From contig NZ_JAINVV010000015.1 in assembly GCF_019880585.1 (NCBI RefSeq), positions 62,001-126,000 of the forward strand: DNA of 64,000 nucleotides, in the 5' to 3' direction. The DNA is from Sphingomonas colocasiae (GTDB taxonomy: Bacteria; Pseudomonadota; Alphaproteobacteria; Sphingomonadales; Sphingomonadaceae). A program made the position numbers and the translations under genes. The notes beneath the pieces were generated by a model, which was given only the letters and a program-made list of their open reading frames with translations, had not been told where the DNA came from and did no database searches. Positions 41,001 through 49,855 of the stretch are shown piece after piece; positions within the stretch are counted from its first letter, which is position 1, and each line of letters opens with the position of its first letter.

Positions 41001-42038
41001 ATGATCGACAGACGCACCGCAATCCAGGGCCTGGGCGCATTGTCCGCCGCGCTTGCCCTGCCCCCCGCCATCGCCGCCGCCCCTGCACCAACGCGCAAGC
41101 CGCCGCGCCTGCGCGCGGGCGACACGGTCGGGCTGGTCGAGCCGGCGGGCTTCACCGACGATGAATTCGATCTGGCGCTGATCGTCGAGACGGTGAAGGC
41201 GATGGGCCTTGTGCCAAAGCCCGCGCCGCACCTTGCCGATCGCTACGGCTATCTGGCGGGCGAGGACAAGGCGCGCGCCGCCGACCTCAACGCCATGTAT
41301 GCCGACAAGAGCGTGCGTGCGGTCTTCGCGGTGCGCGGCGGCTGGGGATGCGCGCGCATCCTGCCCTATGTCGATTTCGGGCTGATCCGCGCCAATCCGA
41401 AGCTGCTGCTCGGTTTCAGCGACATCACCGCGCTCCACCTGGCCTTCGCCGCGCGCGCCGGCTTCACCACCATCCACGGCCCCAATGCCGCGAGTTCCTG
41501 GGGAAAACTGTCCTGGGACGCATTTCGCGAGATCGCCTTTGACGGCGCGACACCGGTCTATCGCACGCCGCAGGGCACCGACGACCGGCTGGTCCAGCGC
41601 AGCGGCAGCATCCGCACCTTCCACCCCGGCAAGGCGAGCGGACGGCTGCTCGGCGGCAATCTGACGGTGCTGGCCGCACTGATGGGCACGCCCTATCTGC
41701 CCGATTTCGACGGCGCGATCCTGTTTCTGGAGGATATCGGCGAGGCCGAATATCGCATCGATCGCATGCTGACCCAGCTCGCGCTCGGCGGCGTGCTCGG
41801 CCGCGTCGCCGGGGTCGTTTTCGGTCAGTGCACCGATTGCCGATCCTCGGGCGGCAATCTCGGCGGATTCAGCCTGTCCCAGGTGCTGAAACAGCATCTG
41901 GAGCCGCTGGGCGTACCGGCCTTCCAGGGCGCGCTGATCGGCCATATCCCCAATCAGTTCAGCATTCCCGTCGGCATCCGTGCCGAGATCGACGCGACGG
42001 CGGGCACGATCACGATCCTCGAATCCGCCGTGGCCTGA
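41001..42038 (+). CDS. LD-carboxypeptidase (S66 family), Tat-exported
   Basis: 345 residues. The N-terminus MIDRRTAIQGLGALSAALAL is a twin-arginine signal followed by a hydrophobic stretch ending AIAAA, so the protein is folded before export. The S66 fold shows RLRAGDTVGLVEPAG, FAVRGGWGCARILPYVD, the nucleophile elbow GFSDITALH (Ser140), LFLEDIGE (likely catalytic Glu) and IGHIPNQFSIPVG (His). S66 enzymes remove the terminal D-Ala from murein tetrapeptides by cutting an L,D bond. A periplasmic copy would act on peptidoglycan rather than on recycled cytoplasmic peptides. Confidence 0.88.
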   Translation: MIDRRTAIQGLGALSAALALPPAIAAAPAPTRKPPRLRAGDTVGLVEPAGFTDDEFDLALIVETVKAMGLVPKPAPHLADRYGYLAGEDKARAADLNAMYADKSVRAVFAVRGGWGCARILPYVDFGLIRANPKLLLGFSDITALHLAFAARAGFTTIHGPNAASSWGKLSWDAFREIAFDGATPVYRTPQGTDDRLVQRSGSIRTFHPGKASGRLLGGNLTVLAALMGTPYLPDFDGAILFLEDIGEAEYRIDRMLTQLALGGVLGRVAGVVFGQCTDCRSSGGNLGGFSLSQVLKQHLEPLGVPAFQGALIGHIPNQFSIPVGIRAEIDATAGTITILESAVA

Positions 42039-42042
42039 AGCC

Positions 42043-42417
42043 ATGCCCCGCCCCGTCATCGCCATCGCCGCATTGCTGCCGATGCTCTCCGCATGCGGCG
42101 GCGGCGCGCCCTGCCCCGGCCCGAACGCCGAATGGATCGCCGCCGCCGCTGCCGCCCCGCAGCCGGCGCCGGCCGGGATCGACAGCATCGTCATCGACGC
42201 GCAGGATCGCATCCTGTGGAACGGCGCGATCATGTCGGAAGAACGGCTGCGCAACACGCTCAGCCTCGCCGATGCCGATGGACGCACTGTCCGGCTGACG
42301 CCGCAGCCCGGCGCGACTTGTCAGATGATCGGCCGGATGCGCGTCGCCATGGAAAGGGCGCTCGCCTGCGGCAAGGGACGCTGCCTGGAATCTGCCGCCG
42401 GCCAACCCGGAAGCTGA
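42043..42417 (+). CDS. lipoprotein with ExbD/TolR-like periplasmic domain
   Basis: 124 residues beginning 4 nt after the LD-carboxypeptidase stop codon. The signal ends in lipobox LSAC (Cys18). The mature part has DSIVIDAQDRILWNGAIMSEERL and then an alpha/beta unit with two cysteines, resembling the periplasmic domain of ExbD/TolR (the I-x-V-D-x-x-x-x-I/V-x-W-N-G pattern, then a Leu-rich helix). No membrane helix with the essential Asp of ExbD is present, so it is not a functional ExbD. The role is unknown; co-transcription with the peptidase is likely. Confidence 0.65.
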   Translation: MPRPVIAIAALLPMLSACGGGAPCPGPNAEWIAAAAAAPQPAPAGIDSIVIDAQDRILWNGAIMSEERLRNTLSLADADGRTVRLTPQPGATCQMIGRMRVAMERALACGKGRCLESAAGQPGS

Positions 42418-42440
42418 ACCGAAGAACCTGTGGATAATAT

Positions 42441-42473
42441 CGGGATGCGCCGAGTTCGACTCATCGCATCCCG
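42441..42473 (+). terminator. hairpin after the lipoprotein gene
   Basis: CGGGATGCG and CGCATCCCG form a 9-bp stem; inside it GAGT-TCG-ACTC makes a second short stem. It starts 24 nt after the lipoprotein stop codon. There is no T-run. Its 3' arm (CATCGCATCCCGGT) recurs at 47396-47409. Confidence 0.5.
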
Positions 42474-42609
42474 GTCAAGCCCGCGCGGCGCTTGAGCGTT
42501 CCAGGGCGCGGATGCGTCAGCGCCCTGCACCCTGGTACAAGGCTCCGGGGCGCCCGTGGATCGACGCCACATGATTGCCTTCGCAGCCGCCATCGGCCTA
42601 TGGGCGCCC

Positions 42610-43056
42610 ATGCGTATCAGACCGTCCCAACCCGCCGATGCCGATCGCCTGTTCCAGGTCTGGCACGATGCCGTGAAGGCGACGCACCATTTCCTGTCGG
42701 CCGAGGATTTCGCGGCGATCGCGGGCGATGTGCGCACCTATCTCGCCAGCGCCTCCTTCTGGGTGGCCGATGACGAAGCCGGTCAGCCCGCCGCCTTCAT
42801 GGGCATGACGGGCGCGCATATCGATGCGCTGTTCGTCGATCCCGCACGGCACGGGCACGGGATCGGGCGGGCGCTGACCGATCATGCCCGGCACCATGAA
42901 GAGGACGGCGTGCTGACCGTCGACGTCAACGAACAGAATGACGGCGCCGTCGCCTTTTACGAGCGCATCGGCTTCGTGCGCTTCGACCGCTCAGCGCTCG
43001 ACGATGCCGGCCGCCCCTATCCCCTGCTGCACCTGCGCCGATCGATCAGCCGCTGA
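42610..43056 (+). CDS. GNAT acetyltransferase, YjaB-like
   Basis: 148 residues. The pattern follows E. coli YjaB: RIRPSQPADADRLFQVWHDAV, ATHHFLSAEDF, GAHIDALFVDPARHGHGIGR (acetyl-CoA-binding RHGHGIG), VDVNEQNDGAVAFYERIGF and GRPYPLLHL. It transfers acetyl groups from acetyl-CoA; the acceptor is not known even in E. coli. The ATG at 42610 is chosen because homologues begin at MRIRP. The last 11 nt overlap the convergent cyclodeaminase gene. Confidence 0.85.
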   Translation: MRIRPSQPADADRLFQVWHDAVKATHHFLSAEDFAAIAGDVRTYLASASFWVADDEAGQPAAFMGMTGAHIDALFVDPARHGHGIGRALTDHARHHEEDGVLTVDVNEQNDGAVAFYERIGFVRFDRSALDDAGRPYPLLHLRRSISR

Positions 43057-43975
43057 CCGTATCGGCCGCAAGCAGCGCGGAGGCCGCCGCAAGATCCTCG
43101 CTGGCATGGCCGACCGATTTGAAGACGGTGATCTGATCACCGTCGGTGCGGCCCGGATGCCGGCCCTGGATCAGGTCGGCGAGTTCGCCGCCAAAGCGGT
43201 TTTCGGTCAGTGCGCCGCTCGCGAACGGCCCGATCAGATCGCCCGCCTCACCCCGCGCCGCCGCGAAATCGGAGAAGACAACCGAAGCGCGCCGGAACAC
43301 CTCGTCATCGGCCTCGCGCATGTCGGGCTGGAAACCGCCGACCAGATCGACATGCGCGCCGGGCGCCAGCAGCCGTCCGGACAGGACCGGGCTGGTGGCG
43401 GAGGTGACACAGACGACGATATCCGCATCCTCGACATCGGCCTCGCGCGCAATGCGCGCGGGCAGCCCCTGCCCGTTCAGCTCGTCGACCAGTGCGGCGG
43501 TGCGCGCGGGCGAACGGCCCAGGATCGCGATATCGGTGATCGGGAAGTTCGCGGCATAGGCGGATGCGAACTCCTCCGAAAGCCGGCCCGTCCCGATGAT
43601 CATCAGCCGGGCGGCATCGCGGCGCGCGAGATGGAGCGCCGCCAGCACCGACGACGCGGCGGTCCGTTTCGCGGTCAGTTCCTCACCGTCGACCAGCGCG
43701 ATCGCCTCACCCGAACGCCCGTCGAACAGGATATAGGCGGCATTGATGCGGCGTTCGGCATCGGGAAAGAACGTGACCAGCTTCACGCCGATCAGGTGCC
43801 CTGCCCGCCAGGCCGGCATCATCAGCAGCGCCGCATCGGCCTGGCCGGGCACGGGAATGCTGTGCCGCTGGCGCAACGGCACGGTGATGTCGCCGGCGAT
43901 GCCGTCGCGGATGGCCGCGATCAGGATCGGCCAGTCGAGTGCTGCACGGACGTCTTCGGCTGAAAATTGGCGCAT
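43046..43975 (-). CDS. ornithine cyclodeaminase / mu-crystallin family protein
   Basis: 309 residues with the family signature: RHSIPVPGQADAALLMMPAW, IGVKLVTFFPD, LVDGEELTAKRTAASSVLA, a Rossmann segment IIGTGRLSEEF, GGFQPDMREADDEVF, and FKSVGHASEDLAAAS. Members are ornithine cyclodeaminases, Delta1-pyrroline-2-carboxylate reductases or alanine dehydrogenases. The ATG at 43975 is 7 nt from the dipeptidase stop codon, so the two form an operon, with this enzyme probably acting on the amino or imino acid released. Confidence 0.85.
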   Translation of the reverse strand: MRQFSAEDVRAALDWPILIAAIRDGIAGDITVPLRQRHSIPVPGQADAALLMMPAWRAGHLIGVKLVTFFPDAERRINAAYILFDGRSGEAIALVDGEELTAKRTAASSVLAALHLARRDAARLMIIGTGRLSEEFASAYAANFPITDIAILGRSPARTAALVDELNGQGLPARIAREADVEDADIVVCVTSATSPVLSGRLLAPGAHVDLVGGFQPDMREADDEVFRRASVVFSDFAAARGEAGDLIGPFASGALTENRFGGELADLIQGRHPGRTDGDQITVFKSVGHASEDLAAASALLAADTVSG

Positions 43976-43982
43976 CTGTCGA

Positions 43983-44984
43983 TCATTCTCCCCAGACTGC
44001 GCGATAGAGCGCCATCCAGTTCGCGCCAAGCAGTTTGCGGATCGATGCCTCGTCGAACCCGCGCTCCGCCAGCCGCCGGGTGAGATTGATCATCGTCTGC
44101 GGCGTTTCGATCCCGGCGGGATAATAATAAGGCGGCTTGGGATAGGTGTCCGCGCGCCAGATCCCCGCCGCGATCGCCTGATCGTAGATGGCCACCGCCG
44201 CCTCGTCGCTCACGATCGGCCATTGCATCGATGCGTAATCGATGCCGAGCCCGACATGATCGATGCCGATCAGCCCCGCGATATGGACGATATGATCGAT
44301 GAAATGGTCGAGCGTCGGCCGGGCTGAATCATGCACGAAGGCGGGGAAGCCGACGACACCGACGACGCCGCCATTCGCTCCGATCGCCTTGATCACCTCG
44401 TCCGGGACATTGCGGTTCGACGGGTGGATCGCCGCCGCATTCCCGTGCGAGATCACCACGGGCGAGCGCGACGCCTCGATCGCCTCCAGCGTGGTCCTCG
44501 TGCCCGTATGTGCGCAGTCGACGACGATCCCGGCATCGTTGAGCGCCGCGACCATCTCCAGCCCGAAATAGCTGAGCCCGGAATCGGTGCGCTCGCTGCC
44601 GCCGTCGCCCACGCGGTTGCGGCGATTGTAGCAGAGCTGGATCACCTTGACGCCCAGTTCGCCATAGATGCGCACATAGTCCAGATTGTCCTCGATCGGA
44701 TCGGTGCCCTGGAAGTGCAGGAGGATGCCGGTCTGCCCCGCCGCTTTCGCCGCGACGATATCGGCGGTGGTGCGGATCAGCCGCATATCCGCGCGGCCGG
44801 CGACAAATGCGTGCCAGGACGCGATCGCCTTGAACGCATAGCTTGCGTCCTGCACCCATGCGACGGTGGGCGTGACCACGGTGACCCCGCCCTCGCGATA
44901 CCAGTCGACATAGCGCGTCTCGTAGGTGATCGGGCAGACCGCATCGATGATGATGGTTTCGGCGTGCAGCGCTTCGATATCCAT
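43983..44984 (-). CDS. M19 (membrane dipeptidase-like) amidohydrolase
   Basis: 333 residues, start ATG 44984 after AAAGGA, no signal peptide. The M19 TIM barrel is recognisable: GGVTVVTPT, EDNLDYVRIYGELGVKVIQLCYN, the metal His residues in VDCAHTG (His159) and VISHGNAAAIHPSNRN (His180), and GIDHVGLGIDYA. The N-terminal metal motif DGHND is DAVCP (14-18), and the bridging Glu of LxEG is Gln92 (HFQG). So part of the dinuclear zinc site is absent, and the activity may differ from that of classical dipeptidases. Confidence 0.82.
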   Translation of the reverse strand: MDIEALHAETIIIDAVCPITYETRYVDWYREGGVTVVTPTVAWVQDASYAFKAIASWHAFVAGRADMRLIRTTADIVAAKAAGQTGILLHFQGTDPIEDNLDYVRIYGELGVKVIQLCYNRRNRVGDGGSERTDSGLSYFGLEMVAALNDAGIVVDCAHTGTRTTLEAIEASRSPVVISHGNAAAIHPSNRNVPDEVIKAIGANGGVVGVVGFPAFVHDSARPTLDHFIDHIVHIAGLIGIDHVGLGIDYASMQWPIVSDEAAVAIYDQAIAAGIWRADTYPKPPYYYPAGIETPQTMINLTRRLAERGFDEASIRKLLGANWMALYRAVWGE

Positions 44985-45204
44985 GACGATCCTTTCGGCG
45001 CCGCCACCGAATATCGATTTGGAATAATCGATCCGGAAGAGCGGCTGAATTGGGACAAGATTTCCCCAATTTTCTGCGCCCATCTTGCCGATGCGTCAAG
45101 TTTCGATTACGAATTTTTTCGAAAGGAGTCGAAGCGGGATGCGCAAGGACGGTCATCCGGCGGCACACAGCCGCGCCGCGCGGGGCCCCGCTCCGCCGCC
45201 CGTG

Positions 45205-45813
45205 TCAGATGATCAGATCCTCGATCACCGTCGGGTAGCTGGCGACCTCCATCTCGATCAGCAGGATCGTGTCGGGCTCGCTGATCGAGATGTAGCGATG
45301 CCCCATGCTCGAATCGAAGACGACGCTGTCCCCTTCGCGCAGCCGGATCGGTGCATAGGCTTCGGTCTGCAGTTCGAACTCGCCGCTCAGCACATAGATG
45401 AATTCCTGGCCGGGATGGCGGCGGAACTCGACAAGCTCGCGATCGGGATGCTGCTTGATGCGCGCGCGCAGGAACACCTTGTTCATGCCCGCCAGCCCGT
45501 CGGCGAGCACTTCATATTCGATGTCCTGCGCCTGGAAGCGCGGGCCGGTGCCGGCGCGCGTCACCGCGCGGCGCGATCCGCTCGCCTCGACATGCGGTTC
45601 GGGGCTGGTGAAGGCGGTGACCGGCAGGTTGAGCCCGCTCGCCAGCTTCACCACGCTCGAGAAATTGAGCTTGGTCAGCCCGTTCTCCAGCTTGGACAAG
45701 GTGCCCTGCGAGATTCCCGTGCGCGCCGCGACTTCGGTCAGCGTCCAGCCTTCGCGCTTGCGCAGCGCTTTCAACCGTGCGCCGATCGTGCCGTGCGCGA
45801 GCGACGTCGTCAT
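45205..45813 (-). CDS. XRE-family regulator with C-terminal cupin (PuuR-like)
   Basis: 202 residues: helix-turn-helix at about 11-65 (LKALRKREGWTLTEVAARTG, ISQGTLSKLENG), a linker, and a cupin at about 120-195 (GQEFIYVLSGEFELQTE, IRLREGDSVVFDSSMGHRY). Such regulators sense small amino or amine compounds through the cupin. It is divergent from the amidase (93-bp gap) and upstream of the dipeptidase-cyclodeaminase operon, so it probably controls one or both. Confidence 0.88.
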   Translation of the reverse strand: MTTSLAHGTIGARLKALRKREGWTLTEVAARTGISQGTLSKLENGLTKLNFSSVVKLASGLNLPVTAFTSPEPHVEASGSRRAVTRAGTGPRFQAQDIEYEVLADGLAGMNKVFLRARIKQHPDRELVEFRRHPGQEFIYVLSGEFELQTEAYAPIRLREGDSVVFDSSMGHRYISISEPDTILLIEMEVASYPTVIEDLII

Positions 45814-45906
45814 GCCAATCCTCTCAGCGTCCAGAAACGAGCAGAACCTGTCCTGTATCGTTCATTGCGCGCTGATTCCAAATGAAAACACAATCGGGAG
45901 CCGATC

Positions 45907-47334
45907 ATGACCCATGATGAATATGTCGCGCACGACGCAATGGGACTGGCGAAGCTGGTCGCCGACCGGCAAGTATCGACATCCGAACTGCTCGACGCGG
46001 CACTTGCCCGGACCGCCGCGGTCAATCCGGAAATCCATGCGCTCAACCATCTTTTCGAGAACCGCGCGCGGGCGGATATCGCGAACGGCCTGCCTGCGGG
46101 GCCGTTTCACGGCGTTCCCTTCGTCCTGAAGGATCTCTACATGGCCTATGCCGGCGAGCCGACCGCGAACGGATCGCGCTTCTGGGCCGGCCATGTGCCG
46201 ACGCAGAGTTCCGAATTGTTCGAACGCTATCGCCGCGCCGGTTTCGCCATCTTCGCCAAGAGCGCGACGCCAGAACTCGGGTACAGCGCAACGACCGAGC
46301 CCGCCAACGCGCCGCCGACGCGCAATCCCTGGGACGTGTCGCGCACCGCCGGCGGGTCGAGCGGCGGTGCGGCGGCGGCGGTCGCGGCAGGCATCGTGCC
46401 GATGGCGCACGCCAGCGACAGCGGCGGATCGATCCGCATTCCGGCGTCATGCTGCGGCCTGTTCGGGCTGAAACCCACGCGCGGCCGCATGCCGATGGGG
46501 CCGGAACGCGGCGAATCGAGCGCGGGGCTCGGCACCGCCCATGCCGTCAGCCGTTCGGTGCGCGACAGCGCGGCGCTGCTCGATCTCTCGGCCGGACCCG
46601 ATCTGGGCGCCCCCTATGGCATCGCGCCGCCAGCCCGCGCCTGGCTGAGCGAGGTCGGCGCCGATCCCGGCAGCATCCGCATCGCACTGGTGGTCGACCT
46701 GCCCGGCGAGGCTTCCGTCCATTCCGATTGCCGGGAAGCGGTGCTGGACACGGCGGCACTGTGCGAAGCGCTGGGCCATCATGTCGAGCCCGCCGAGCTG
46801 CCGGTGGATCGCCGGCTGCTCGGCGGCGCGTCCGCCGTCGTGGCCGCGACGCTCGTCCGCGCACTCGTCGACGCCCGCGCCCAGGAGCTCGGCCGACGCC
46901 CCGGAGAGGGCGAACTCGAACCGCATGTCGCCGGCCTTGTCGAAGCCGCACGGACGATCGGCGCCGCCGATTATCTGCGCGCGATCCAGTATTTCCAGAA
47001 GACGAGCCGCGACCTCGCCGCCTTCCAGACGCGCTATCCGCTGATCCTGACCCCCGCGCTGGCGCAACCGCCCGCCCCGCTCGGCACGCTGACGGGCTCC
47101 GACGTCCGGACAGTGTCGGCCGCGTTCGCGCCCTATTCGGCGCTGGCGAACGTCACCGGCATTCCGGCGATGACCGTGCCGCTTTTCCGCAACGCCGCCG
47201 GCCTGCCGATCGGCAGCCAGTTCATGGCGCGGTTCGGCGACGAGGCCCTGCTTTTCCGCATGGCCGCGCAACTGGAGGCGGCGCGCCCGTGGAAGGACGC
47301 GCTGCCGACCTTGTGGAAGATGCAGGCGCGCTGA
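45907..47334 (+). CDS. amidase signature family protein
   Basis: 475 residues with the Ser-cisSer-Lys triad: Lys75 (PFVLKDLY), cis-Ser in TAGGSSGG (Ser151) and nucleophile Ser175 in [11 protein letters not shown]. The following [12 protein letters not shown] is also typical. No signal peptide. It hydrolyses carboxamides; context with a dipeptidase homologue, cyclodeaminase and XRE-cupin regulator suggests an amino-acid amide or N-acyl amino acid. GGGAGCCGATC precedes the ATG. Confidence 0.88.
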   Translation: MTHDEYVAHDAMGLAKLVADRQVSTSELLDAALARTAAVNPEIHALNHLFENRARADIANGLPAGPFHGVPFVLKDLYMAYAGEPTANGSRFWAGHVPTQSSELFERYRRAGFAIFAKSATPELGYSATTEPANAPPTRNPWDVSRTAGGSSGGAAAAVAAGIVPMAHASDSGGSIRIPASCCGLFGLKPTRGRMPMGPERGESSAGLGTAHAVSRSVRDSAALLDLSAGPDLGAPYGIAPPARAWLSEVGADPGSIRIALVVDLPGEASVHSDCREAVLDTAALCEALGHHVEPAELPVDRRLLGGASAVVAATLVRALVDARAQELGRRPGEGELEPHVAGLVEAARTIGAADYLRAIQYFQKTSRDLAAFQTRYPLILTPALAQPPAPLGTLTGSDVRTVSAAFAPYSALANVTGIPAMTVPLFRNAAGLPIGSQFMARFGDEALLFRMAAQLEAARPWKDALPTLWKMQAR

Positions 47335-47374
47335 CGCATCCGCACAGTGGAGCACTCAAGCGGCGCGCGGGCTG

Positions 47375-47411
47375 GCACCGGGACAAGATGAAACCCATCG
47401 CATCCCGGTGC
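47375..47411. terminator. hairpin between convergent amidase and TBDR5 genes
   Basis: GCACCGGGA pairs with TCCCGGTGC across a 19-nt loop, midway between the two convergent 3' ends. There is no clear T-run. Confidence 0.4.
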
Positions 47412-47429
47412 TACTCCCCCAGGAGCGCT

Positions 47430-49640
47430 TTAGAACTTGAAGCTGGCGCCGATGCCGTAGGTCGCCGGATCGCTCACCACCGCCGAAACCGCGCCACCGA
47501 AGCGGAAGGCCATGACGATATAGCGATTGTCGGTCAGGTTGCGGCCGAACGCATAGACCTCCAGCCCGTTGTCGAGTTCGACGCCCGCGCGCGCATCGAG
47601 CCGATGCCAGCCACCCGTGCTCACCTGCCGTTCGTTCGCGGCGGTGAAATAGCTGTTGGATTCGAACGCGTAATTGGCGTTGAGCTTCAGCTTCACCCCG
47701 TCGCTGACCGGCGTCGCATAATTGACGCCGAAGCCGCCCGACCAGCGCGGCGCCTGGTTGAGCTGGTTGCCCGCGCGGTCCGCTGTCGGTGCGGGCGTGC
47801 CCACGCATTGGGCGTCGTTGTTCTGCGGCGTGCCCGTGGTGATGCCTTCGCAGAAATCGGTGTAGACGCCCTTGGAATAGGTGACCTGGCCGGTCAGCGT
47901 CAGCCCCTCGACGGGGATGATGGCGAGATCGGCCTCGATCCCCTTGACGCTGGCGGCGCCCGCATTCTCGATGCGCGAGATCAGCGAGGTTATCAGCCGG
48001 CGCAGTTGCAGGTCCTTATAGTCGTAATAGAATGCCGCGGCATTGAGCGTCACCCGGCGGTCGAGGAACTGCGTCTTGACCCCTGCCTCATAGGCCCAGA
48101 GCTTCTCCGCGCCGAAGGTGTTGAGCGCGCCGCCCGCGCCCGGCTGATAGGCGAAGCCCGGCGACTGGTAGCCAAGGCTCGCCTTGGCATAGAGCAGTAC
48201 GTCGCGATCGGGCTTGTAGTTGAGGCCGAAGGACGGAAGGATCGCGGTGTCCGAAACCTTGCCGATGATCGGCGGATATTGGCCCGGCGTGCCCGCCGTC
48301 GAATAATCGATCGAGAAATCGCGCTTCTCGTAGTTGAGCCGCGCGCCGGCGACCGCGGTCAGCGAATCCGCAAGATCATATTCGAACTGGCCGAAGGCGG
48401 CGAGCGCGGCAAGATCGCTCTTGGAGTGCGGGCGCGGATCGGCGCGCAGCGCCGTCTTGGTATAGGCGACAGGATTGACGCGCAGCAGCACTTCCGCCTT
48501 TTCGTTGTAGTAATTGGCGCCGACGGTGAAGCGCAGCGGGCCGGCATCGTAGACGCCGCGCACTTCCTGGTTGAACGTGTCGTTCTTGTTGATGAAGACC
48601 GGCTGGATCGACGTCGCCGTCGTCGCGTCGATGTCGTAGACCGTGAAATAGTTGAACTTGCGATAGCTGGAGATAGAGGTGATCGTGAAATCGTCCGACG
48701 CCTCGGCATTGATCGTCAGCGCGACACCGCCGGTGCGCAGCCGGGTGCGGATCTGATCCTCCAAATTGGTCGACACCGTCTTGGTGGCGAAGACGGTCCG
48801 GCCGCCGACCAGCGTCGCCGGCGTGAACAGATCCTCCGACTTCTTCATGGTATAGTCGGCGGACAAGGTCGCATCGAAGCCGCCGCCATTGTCGTAGCGC
48901 AGCTTGGCGCGGCCGGTATAGGACGAGGCGTCGCCGATGCGGTTGCCCGTCACCGTGTTGCGGTAATAGCCGTCATGTCCGCTCGCCGAACCCGAGATGC
49001 TTGCGGAAAAGCCGCCGCCGATCGGACCGCTCAGATAGCCGCCCACCGCGATGCTGTTGAAATTGCCATAGCTCGCATCGATGCTGCCCTGGACGGTATC
49101 GCCGGGCTGATGCGTGACGATGTTGATCGCGCCGGCAGTGGCGTTGCGGCCATAAAGCGTGCCCTGCGGGCCGCGCAGCACTTCAACCCGCTCGATATCC
49201 TTGAGCCCGAAAAAGCCGGCATCGGGCTTGGAGAGATAGACGCCGTCCAGATAGACGGCGGTCGCCTGGCTGGCGCCGATCGGCACGGGCTGGCCGGCGA
49301 TGCCGCGCAGCGAGACGAGATTGGTGGAATTGACGCCGGCGAAACCGGAGATCGAAAGGCCGGGCACGCTGCCCTGAAGATCGTAGACCGTCTGGATGTT
49401 GCGGTCTTCCATCGTGCTGGCGCTGAGCGCGCTGATCGCGATCGGCACGTCCTGAAGCCGCTCGGCGCGGCGCTGCGCGGTGACGATGATATCGCCCTCC
49501 ACCGCTTCCGGCGCCTGGGCGGCGTCCGCCTGCGGCTGGGCGGTATCCTGGGCGAAGGCGGCGGCAGGCATGGCGCCGGCCAGCAGCAGCGCCAGCGCGA
49601 AGCGGCGGGTCGACGGGCGATGATTCATAGATGTGCGCAT
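47430..49640 (-). CDS. TonB-dependent outer-membrane receptor (TBDR5)
   Basis: 736 residues. The ATG at 49640 follows GGGAGGACCGA. The signal ends AFAQ (about residue 34). The TonB-box/plug region GDIIVTAQRRAERLQDVPIA is followed by VEVLRGPQGTLYGRNATAGAI and a barrel ending GASFKF. No STN domain. This is the common sphingomonad subfamily often found beside catabolic genes, and here it is followed by an acyl-CoA ligase on the same strand upstream and the catabolic island. The ligand is unknown. Confidence 0.92.
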   Translation of the reverse strand: MRTSMNHRPSTRRFALALLLAGAMPAAAFAQDTAQPQADAAQAPEAVEGDIIVTAQRRAERLQDVPIAISALSASTMEDRNIQTVYDLQGSVPGLSISGFAGVNSTNLVSLRGIAGQPVPIGASQATAVYLDGVYLSKPDAGFFGLKDIERVEVLRGPQGTLYGRNATAGAINIVTHQPGDTVQGSIDASYGNFNSIAVGGYLSGPIGGGFSASISGSASGHDGYYRNTVTGNRIGDASSYTGRAKLRYDNGGGFDATLSADYTMKKSEDLFTPATLVGGRTVFATKTVSTNLEDQIRTRLRTGGVALTINAEASDDFTITSISSYRKFNYFTVYDIDATTATSIQPVFINKNDTFNQEVRGVYDAGPLRFTVGANYYNEKAEVLLRVNPVAYTKTALRADPRPHSKSDLAALAAFGQFEYDLADSLTAVAGARLNYEKRDFSIDYSTAGTPGQYPPIIGKVSDTAILPSFGLNYKPDRDVLLYAKASLGYQSPGFAYQPGAGGALNTFGAEKLWAYEAGVKTQFLDRRVTLNAAAFYYDYKDLQLRRLITSLISRIENAGAASVKGIEADLAIIPVEGLTLTGQVTYSKGVYTDFCEGITTGTPQNNDAQCVGTPAPTADRAGNQLNQAPRWSGGFGVNYATPVSDGVKLKLNANYAFESNSYFTAANERQVSTGGWHRLDARAGVELDNGLEVYAFGRNLTDNRYIVMAFRFGGAVSAVVSDPATYGIGASFKF

Positions 49641-49855
49641 TCGGTCCTCCCACGCTCGTCTCTCGAGAGCTTGCGCAAACCCTAGCCGCGTCAGCCGCGA
49701 ACCGCCCCATGATGAGATTCGCTGCCGTCCATCGGAGAAACGCATAGATGGCATCTCGGGCTCTGTGCGTCGTACGGACGCAAGGCTCTTCACTGAGGGA
49801 TGTTCAAGGAAAACAAGACCCGGAAACCCCGTCGGGATCGGCAAGATGGGTTTCC

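Noticed and set aside
42043-42417. Functional ExbD
   Set aside because: There is a lipobox instead of a transmembrane helix with the essential aspartate, and no ExbB partner.
46449-49685. A 1078-codon plus-strand frame running through the amidase and antisense to TBDR5
   Set aside because: The amidase and TBDR5 both have full catalytic/structural motifs in other frames; this frame is compositionally biased and motif-free.
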